From the NCBI GenBank assembly GCA_947485425.1, contig CANKSK010000059.1, forward strand, positions 1-6,764: a stretch of DNA of 6,764 nucleotides, in the 5' to 3' direction. A model generated the notes under the pieces. It searched no databases and had not been told where the DNA came from. It saw only the letters and a program-made list of their open reading frames with translations. This document shows, one piece after another, positions 1 through 4,733 of this stretch (the stretch's first letter is position 1; every line of letters begins with the position of its first letter). The translations under genes were made by a program, and so were the position numbers. This DNA comes from Bacteroidota bacterium (GTDB lineage Bacteria; Bacteroidota; Bacteroidia; AKYH767-A; CANKSK01).

Positions 1-20
1 AAATTGGTTTTTTTTTGGGT

Positions 21-36
21 TTTAAAATATTTTAAA
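21..36. repeat. 16-bp AT-only perfect palindrome
   Basis: TTTAAAATATTTTAAA reads the same on both strands. It lies in the very AT-rich DNA upstream of the FIST gene, about 95 bp before the candidate -7 element at 131-138. It could be a regulator-binding site or a flexible upstream element. In DNA this AT-rich a palindrome of this kind may also arise by chance, so no function is assigned. Confidence 0.4.
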
Positions 37-70
37 TTATTGATTTATAAGGTTTTTCGTTTTGTATCGG

Positions 71-91
71 TTTCATCCTGTATCGATGAAA
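71..91. repeat. Inverted repeat upstream of the FIST gene (7-bp arms, 7-nt loop)
   Basis: TTTCATC at 71-77 is the exact reverse complement of GATGAAA at 85-91, with CTGTATC between them. A direct heptamer TGTATCG also occurs at 63-69 and 79-85 (16-bp period) and overlaps this structure. No T-tract follows, so it does not look like an intrinsic terminator. Its place 40-60 bp upstream of the candidate -7 box would suit an operator or activator site, which is an inference. Bases 1-180 otherwise hold no gene that can be supported. Confidence 0.4.
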
Positions 92-130
92 TAAAATCCC
101 TTTTGGTGAGTAATTTCCTTGTTTTAGTTG

Positions 131-138
131 TAAATTTG
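131..138 (+). promoter_or_regulatory. Candidate Bacteroidota -7 element for the FIST-kinase-receiver operon
   Basis: TAAATTTG matches the TAnnTTTG -7 consensus of Bacteroidota primary sigma factors and lies 42 bp before the FIST start codon. The nearest upstream TTTG (102-105) is 25 nt away, longer than the usual 17-23 nt, so the -33 half is weak. The predicted 5' leader is about 35-40 nt. No other good promoter is visible between 1 and 180. Confidence 0.4.
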
Positions 139-168
139 CACTTCAGACAAGTATCATTTATTTAAAAG

Positions 169-174
169 AAAGGA
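169..174 (+). promoter_or_regulatory. Shine-Dalgarno-like site of the FIST gene
   Basis: AAAGGA ends 6 nt before the ATG at 181, good spacing for ribosome binding, and supports that ATG as the start. It is notable because the other four genes here have no comparable purine-rich site, as is common in Bacteroidota. Confidence 0.55.
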
Positions 175-180
175 CAGCGT

Positions 181-1368
181 ATGTTAGAATTTTATTCGGC
201 CAGTACAAGGTCAGTGAATGCCGCAAGAGGCATTTCAGAATGTATGGAATCTGCTTTAGGCAGTGACGTTAGTAATTGTGATTTGGTTTTGATTCATGCA
301 TCTATAGGTCATGATTTTGCTGAGCTGAATGCACAGGTGCAAAAGTTGGCACCTCGCGCAAGAGTGGTTGCCGCTTCCTGCTGCGGTATTGTAGGCAAAG
401 AAGGCGTCAGTGAATCCATGAAGGATATTGCCATCATGGCCGTAAGAGGAAAAGAATTTGCATTGGCATATGCAGATGGTATCTATGGTTCCAATTCCTA
501 TGAAAAATCATTGGAAATTGCCAAAGATCTTTACAAACAAGATCCCCATGTGAATATGATTTATTTTATGGCCTCCGGTATCGATATCGCCAATGATTTA
601 TGCATTGCCGCCATTGAAGAGGTCTTTGGTTCTGATGTCACCATATTTGGGGCGACTTCATCTGACAATATGCGTGGGGTTATAAGCTATCAGGCCATTG
701 ACAATCATGTTTTTGAGCATTCAGCCTTTATGGTTGGTTTTTCTGATCCCACCTTGGCTGTTGAAACACAGGCTACACATGGTTTTGTAGCGATTGGAGA
801 GCCGATGACCGTTACCAAAGCCAATGGATATGAAATTCAAGAGTTGGATGGAAAGCCGGCATGGCCTGAATTTCTGCATAAATTAGGATTGCCTGATGAT
901 GCGACTTGTGGGGATTCTATTCCCATTGGAGCCCTGGCAGAAAAATTGTCTCCTCAGCTTGCTGAAGAATATGGAAACAAGCACATCCTCAAAGTGGTTA
1001 CCAAGCACAAAGACGATACCATCTTGTATGCTACCACCATCAAAGAAGGCACCCAATTGTGGCTTACCACCCGCGATGAAGATTTGATATTTAAGGAAAT
1101 GGATCGTATGGTTCAGGTGATGAAAGATAAAATCCAAAATAGAAAATTGGTAGCGGTCTTTCATGCGGATTGTTTGGCAAGAGGTAAATTTCTTTTCAAT
1201 CGCATCCTGAAAGAAGAGCTTGTCAATCGCATGCAGTTTCCATTTTCAACCGATGGGGTATGTCCTCCTTGGCTTGGGATGTATGGCTTCGGAGAATTTG
1301 CTCGCTTGGGTGGAAAAAATACCTATCACAACTACACCACTGCTTTATATGTGATTTATAGAAAATAA
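181..1368 (+). CDS. FIST-domain (FIST_N + FIST_C) sensor protein, NosP-like candidate
   Basis: A 395-residue soluble protein with no signal peptide or membrane segment, recognised as a stand-alone FIST protein. FIST_N covers about residues 30-210. Here ARVVAASCCGIVG (60-72) takes the place of the family's usual 'GCSsaGEi' strand-loop, and IFGATSSDN (155-163) and SAFMVGFSD (181-189) are typical core segments. FIST_C covers about 215-390, with VAVFHADCLARG (324-335) and GMYGFGEFARLGG (366-378) followed by HNYTTALYV (383-391), close to the family ending 'GE...HN.T'. FIST domains are regarded as sensory modules for small ligands. In Pseudomonas, Vibrio, Shewanella and Legionella, stand-alone FIST proteins named NosP bind haem and nitric oxide and control a co-encoded kinase. 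The kinase gene 6 nt downstream gives the same arrangement here. Haem binding is not shown by the sequence; an organic-ligand sensor is equally possible. The ATG is supported by AAAGGA 6 nt upstream. Confidence 0.9.
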   Translation: MLEFYSASTRSVNAARGISECMESALGSDVSNCDLVLIHASIGHDFAELNAQVQKLAPRARVVAASCCGIVGKEGVSESMKDIAIMAVRGKEFALAYADGIYGSNSYEKSLEIAKDLYKQDPHVNMIYFMASGIDIANDLCIAAIEEVFGSDVTIFGATSSDNMRGVISYQAIDNHVFEHSAFMVGFSDPTLAVETQATHGFVAIGEPMTVTKANGYEIQELDGKPAWPEFLHKLGLPDDATCGDSIPIGALAEKLSPQLAEEYGNKHILKVVTKHKDDTILYATTIKEGTQLWLTTRDEDLIFKEMDRMVQVMKDKIQNRKLVAVFHADCLARGKFLFNRILKEELVNRMQFPFSTDGVCPPWLGMYGFGEFARLGGKNTYHNYTTALYVIYRK

Positions 1369-1374
1369 CAACTG

Positions 1375-3639
1375 ATGTCCAATCAGGAAGAAAATCCAAT
1401 CAGACAAACTCAATTTTCAGGTTCTTTCGAAGAGCTTTTAAAAAGCTATCAGGAATTGCAGCTGAGGGTTACGCGTTTTTCTGCTGTTGAACAACAAATG
1501 ATCAACATCAGGAACAAGCTTGACTATGAAATTACACGTCATAAAAGAATGCATGCTTTCAATAAAAAAGCATTGGAAGATATGCCCGATGCGGTGTTTT
1601 GTAAATTGGTGTCAGAGGCAGTTGTTGATATTTTAGAAGTGCAGGTTGGCGTTGTCATTGTGCAGCATTTGGATGAGATAGGTTGGCTTGGTTGTGGTGC
1701 TGAAGGGGCTGTTTTACATGCGGGTGCATGTCAAGTTTTGCTTCAGGTTTTTCTCCCTTTATGCGATAGCAATACGCAAGGAAATATTCTGAACATTGGG
1801 GAATCAGATTTTCTGGCTATTGAGTCAGTGCTCCCGGCCAAACATGCCTATGGTATTCATTTGGTTGATGAAGTAAATAAAATTTCTTTATTCATCCTCG
1901 GTGGCATTTTGGCAGATGGTGTCAAGTTATACGACCCCCTCGACAAGGATAGGGATGTTATTTTTTCGGTCTTTAGTCAACAAGTTTTAGCCCAATTTGT
2001 CAATCGAAAGAAAAATAAAACCATTGTCAATCAGGTTGATAAAATTGAAACACTCAGTAAAAGATTGTCAAAAATTACTGACAATTTCCTATCCTTTGGC
2101 TCCAGCCCAATGGAAAATATCGATCTGTTGACAAAATCTTGTGGTGAACTTTTGAAGGCCGATGCTGCCATGTATACGCGATCTGAAAAGTGTTTGATCA
2201 AACTGATGGAAAATAATGAATCAGATCTCTTGAATCATCAGAATGATTCTTGTGATTTGTGTTTTCAAATGTTTGCTGATAAGCCTCTTGGCCAAATGAA
2301 ACATTTAAGTGCGGATGAAATTTTTATTTGGCACAATGCAAGAAAATGTGATTTCCCGGATGCAAAAACCTATGTGGGATGTGCGGTTTTACTTGAAAAT
2401 AAACCCGTTAGCTGGCTGGCTTTGGTTTTTAATCAGGAGGTGATTCTTGAAGAAAATGACAAGCAAATCATGAAGATTATTTCTGCCGGTATTGCCGTTG
2501 AGGAATTGCGCAGTATCTCCATCGAGAACCTTCGAAAGAATGAGCAGTTGCTGAATTCCGTTGTGGAGACCCAGCAGGAAATGATTTGTCGTTACCTACC
2601 CGATACCACCCTTACGTTTGTAAATGCTCCGTATTGCAAGGTAATAGGGCTTTTAGAGAAAGATTTATTGGGAAAAAGATTGCTTGATTTGATTCCGAAT
2701 GCATTTGTTAATGGGGTGCATACCTTGCCCGCTTCCAATAAATTGGATAACCATTCACGCATATTCTTTCATAAATTGTTAATGCCTGGTGGCAATTGGA
2801 TGTGGCAGGAATGGGTTGAAACGGCTATTTATAATCATCAAAATCAAATTATTGAATTTCAGGCCATTGGAAGGGATATTACCGAGAGAAAAATTGCAGA
2901 AGAAATTCTGAAAAGCAAGATGGATGAGTTGGTGGTTATCAACAAAAAACTCGAGCAGTTGGCAAGTGATAACCAGGAGCTAGAACAATATGCCTATCTA
3001 GCTTCACATGATTTAAAAGAACCCCTGCGAACGGTAGAGAATTTTATTCAGTTGTTGACGGAGGACTATTCATCTCAACTCGATGCTCAGGCTCATAAAT
3101 ATTTGGATACCATCGTGGCTGCGATCAATAGAATGAATATTTTGATTAAAACCCTGCTTGAATTTTCTCGCTTGGGCGTGAATAAAAAGTTGACAAAGGT
3201 CGATTGTAGGGTGCTTTTGGATGAGGTTATCGCTGATTTAAACTCTGTAATCACCTCATCGGATGCCGTTATTCAGATTTCAGATATGCCACATCTCAAT
3301 TTGTATGAAGCAGAAATGCGGCAGCTTTTTCAGAACCTCATTGCCAATGCCATTAAATTTAGAAAAAAGGATGTTCAACCCGTAGTAAAAATTTCCTGTG
3401 AAAAAACCAAGGAAGCATGGCAATTTTCAGTACGTGACAATGGTATAGGCATTGCACCAGAGCATTTTAAACGCGTATTTGAAATCTTTCAGCGTTTGCA
3501 TGCGGGCAAAGAGTATGAAGGTAGTGGAATAGGACTAGCCAATTGCAAAAAAATTGTCAAGTTGCATTTGGGTGAAATATGGATTGAATCAACAGTGGGA
3601 GAAGGAACAAGCTTTTATTTTACGATTCAAAATTTGTAG
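1375..3639 (+). CDS. Cytoplasmic GAF-GAF-PAS sensor histidine kinase, partner of the FIST protein
   Basis: A 754-residue soluble kinase with no transmembrane segment, so it should sense cytoplasmic signals or a partner protein. Residues ~18-65 are charged and helical, a possible coiled coil and FIST-docking segment. Two divergent GAF-like regions follow (~70-210 and ~235-378); the second holds C273, a CDLC motif (C293, C296), C325 and C336. A PAS/PAC domain spans ~388-508, ending in GRDITERKIAEE. A helix (~505-540) leads to the HisKA dimerisation domain, with phospho-acceptor H545 in YLASHDLKEPLR. The HATPase_c domain (~640-754) has the N box NLIANAIKF (654-662), G1 DNGIGI (688-693), F box VFEIFQRLH (701-709) and G2 GSGIGL (716-721), so all catalytic motifs are intact. 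There is no attached receiver; its phosphate target is probably the receiver whose ATG abuts this stop codon. The start lies 6 nt after the FIST stop and lacks a Shine-Dalgarno site, which suggests translational coupling. By analogy with NahK, FIST-ligand binding may alter its autophosphorylation. Confidence 0.92.
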   Translation: MSNQEENPIRQTQFSGSFEELLKSYQELQLRVTRFSAVEQQMINIRNKLDYEITRHKRMHAFNKKALEDMPDAVFCKLVSEAVVDILEVQVGVVIVQHLDEIGWLGCGAEGAVLHAGACQVLLQVFLPLCDSNTQGNILNIGESDFLAIESVLPAKHAYGIHLVDEVNKISLFILGGILADGVKLYDPLDKDRDVIFSVFSQQVLAQFVNRKKNKTIVNQVDKIETLSKRLSKITDNFLSFGSSPMENIDLLTKSCGELLKADAAMYTRSEKCLIKLMENNESDLLNHQNDSCDLCFQMFADKPLGQMKHLSADEIFIWHNARKCDFPDAKTYVGCAVLLENKPVSWLALVFNQEVILEENDKQIMKIISAGIAVEELRSISIENLRKNEQLLNSVVETQQEMICRYLPDTTLTFVNAPYCKVIGLLEKDLLGKRLLDLIPNAFVNGVHTLPASNKLDNHSRIFFHKLLMPGGNWMWQEWVETAIYNHQNQIIEFQAIGRDITERKIAEEILKSKMDELVVINKKLEQLASDNQELEQYAYLASHDLKEPLRTVENFIQLLTEDYSSQLDAQAHKYLDTIVAAINRMNILIKTLLEFSRLGVNKKLTKVDCRVLLDEVIADLNSVITSSDAVIQISDMPHLNLYEAEMRQLFQNLIANAIKFRKKDVQPVVKISCEKTKEAWQFSVRDNGIGIAPEHFKRVFEIFQRLHAGKEYEGSGIGLANCKKIVKLHLGEIWIESTVGEGTSFYFTIQNL

Positions 3640-4041
3640 ATGGAAGCAAAATTACGTTGTGTAATGTTGGTGGATGATAATCCGGATGATAATTATTTTC
3701 ACCAAAGGGTTATCGGCAAGTATGATCGTTCATTGAAGGTCATTTCTATGGAATCCGCCAATGAAGCCATGGCTTTTTTGAAAAGTAATCCTCATCGAGA
3801 AAATCATCCAGATCTTATTTTTTTGGATGTGAATATCCCCGGCATGAACGGTTGGGAGTTTTTAGACGCTTTTAACAATCTAGATGCAGAATTACGCAAC
3901 AAGTCAGTAGTGGTTTTATTGACTACCTCCGATGACCAGCAGATCAGTTCAAGAGAAAAACCCCGTAAATTTCTGGCCGATTTTCAATCCAAGCCATTAA
4001 CTGTGAATATTTTACAAGATTTAAAAGCGAAATATTTTTAG
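3640..4041 (+). CDS. Single-domain response regulator (CheY/Rcp1-like receiver)
   Basis: A 133-residue protein that is only a receiver domain. Visible hallmarks are the acidic pair D12/D13 in MLVDDNPDDNYF, phospho-acceptor D63 in LIFLDVNIPGMNGWEFL, the switch threonine in LLTTSDD (T95 or T96) and the conserved lysine K118 in DFQSKPL. All residues needed for phosphorylation and switching are present. There is no DNA-binding, GGDEF, EAL or other output domain, so it must act by protein-protein contact or as a phosphate relay or sink. Its ATG directly follows the kinase TAG with no intervening base, so translation is probably coupled to the kinase gene, and it is the obvious phosphorylation partner of H545. 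It is the last gene of the unit; a probable terminator lies 45 bp downstream. Small receivers of this type, next to phytochrome-style soluble kinases, are common in Bacteroidota and cyanobacteria. Confidence 0.93.
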   Translation: MEAKLRCVMLVDDNPDDNYFHQRVIGKYDRSLKVISMESANEAMAFLKSNPHRENHPDLIFLDVNIPGMNGWEFLDAFNNLDAELRNKSVVVLLTTSDDQQISSREKPRKFLADFQSKPLTVNILQDLKAKYF

Positions 4042-4085
4042 GATAATATACAGATTTTCAATCGATAAAATGGCTTAGGTATTTC

Positions 4086-4114
4086 GATGCTTAGGCATCA
4101 TTTTTCATTTTTTT
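4086..4114 (+). terminator. Probable intrinsic terminator of the FIST-kinase-receiver operon
   Basis: GATGC (4086-4090) and GCATC (4095-4099) form a 5-bp stem with a TTAG loop, followed by a T-rich run (4101-4114, broken only by CA). It starts 45 bp after the receiver stop codon. An outer pairing of GATAAAA (4064-4070) with TTTTATC (4111-4117) could compete or extend the fold. The stem is short, so the call is moderate. Confidence 0.5.
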
Positions 4115-4133
4115 ATCCAAAAAAACCTAATTT

Positions 4134-4165
4134 TTTGACGAAATTCCAATAAATTAGTACATTTG
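4134..4165 (+). promoter_or_regulatory. Bacteroidota-type promoter for the GlcG/HbpS-sensor unit (distal)
   Basis: TTTG at 4134-4137 and TACATTTG at 4158-4165 are separated by 20 nt and match the TTTG-N19-TAnnTTTG pattern almost exactly. This is the best promoter match in the window. It lies just after the probable terminator and would give a leader of roughly 125 nt before the ATG at 4300, leaving room for regulation in the leader. Confidence 0.6.
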
Positions 4166-4178
4166 TTCTGATTTTCAA

Positions 4179-4221
4179 CTCATTTTACTTTATTTTCATT
4201 CCATTATGCTCATTTTACTTT
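4179..4221 (+). repeat. 13-bp direct repeat with 30-bp period
   Basis: CTCATTTTACTTT occurs at 4179-4191 and again at 4209-4221. The period is close to three helical turns, so two bound proteins would sit on the same face of the DNA. The pair lies just downstream of the distal promoter's expected start, and its second copy overlaps the proximal -7-like element. It may be a tandem operator or a local duplication; the sequence cannot decide. Confidence 0.45.
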
Positions 4222-4223
4222 TG
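4216..4223 (+). promoter_or_regulatory. Possible second (proximal) -7 element for the GlcG/HbpS unit
   Basis: TACTTTTG matches TAnnTTTG. Only a degenerate TTTTC (4193-4197, 18 nt upstream) stands in for the -33 box, so it is weaker than the distal promoter. If used, the leader would be about 70 nt. The rest of the leader, 4224-4299, is AT-rich with no Shine-Dalgarno site before the ATG and no riboswitch that can be recognised. Confidence 0.3.
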
Positions 4224-4299
4224 GGATGTGAAATAATTGTCTAATGTTGGGTATACCCTATCAAAATCTAAATTTATTCTAATCTATTAAAATAGTTTT

Positions 4300-4722
4300 A
4301 TGCGAGTACATGTTAAAAAGTCGATTACATCGCTTTTGGCAAAGCAAATGATAGATGCGGCAGCCCAAAAAGCGGAAGAAATTGGAATGTCTATTGCCAT
4401 TACCATTGTTGACGAAAGTGGCGTTTTGAAGGCATTTTCACGTATGGATACTGCTCCATTGGTTGCAGTGGATGCCTCCAGAAAAAAGGCGATTACCGCG
4501 GTAGGATTTGGTTTTCCTACCGGCGATGCTTGGTATAACTTTATCAAAGAAGACCCTATCTTGCACGAAGGTGCCCATAACTTGAAAGATTTTATTTTAC
4601 TTGGAGGTGGCGCGCCTATCGTCGTGGATGATACCATCGTAGGTGCCATTGGTATCAGTGGTGGTCATTACAAGCAGGATGAAATTTGTTTGAACGCGGC
4701 ATTAGATGTTTTAAAAAGTTAG
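4300..4722 (+). CDS. GlcG/HbpS family (DUF336, haem-degrading/haem-binding fold) protein
   Basis: A 140-residue single-domain protein. Family motifs in order: an N-terminal helix with SLLAKQMIDAAAQKAEEIG (11-29), the strand and turn SIAITIVDESGVLKAFSRMD (31-50), DASRKKAITAVGFG (58-71), the glycine-rich LGGGAPIVVDD (101-111) and VGAIGISGGHYKQDEI (114-129), close to the family ending 'GAIGVSG...QDe'. The length is that of a complete family member. Relatives include GlcG of glycolate operons, the C-terminal part of PduO and Streptomyces HbpS, which binds haem and modulates the SenS kinase. HbpS is exported, whereas this protein has no signal peptide and should be cytoplasmic. No glycolate or propanediol genes are nearby; instead a multi-sensor protein gene starts 11 nt downstream, favouring a signalling role over a metabolic one. 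That role, and haem as ligand, are inferences. The start has no Shine-Dalgarno site but fits the family N-terminus. Confidence 0.88.
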   Translation: MRVHVKKSITSLLAKQMIDAAAQKAEEIGMSIAITIVDESGVLKAFSRMDTAPLVAVDASRKKAITAVGFGFPTGDAWYNFIKEDPILHEGAHNLKDFILLGGGAPIVVDDTIVGAIGISGGHYKQDEICLNAALDVLKS

Positions 4723-4733
4723 TACCCCCCTAG

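Noticed and set aside
883..1164. Minus-strand open frame inside the FIST gene
   Set aside because: It overlaps a clearly conserved FIST_C coding region, has no recognisable domain and no promoter or ribosome site. It is a shadow frame.
1375..3639. FIST-linked kinase as a bacteriophytochrome
   Set aside because: The H box (ASHDLKEPLR) and catalytic core resemble phytochrome-type kinases, but the N-terminal region shows no recognisable chromophore-binding PAS-GAF-PHY arrangement.
4287..4649. Minus-strand open frame opposite the GlcG/HbpS gene
   Set aside because: The plus-strand frame matches a known family over its full length. The antisense frame has low-complexity composition and no family features.
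4725..4730. C6 run between the GlcG/HbpS gene and the multi-sensor gene as a phase-variation tract
   Set aside because: It lies outside both reading frames (after one stop and before the next start), is short, and slippage would not fuse or break either gene. An effect on translation initiation is possible but unsupported.
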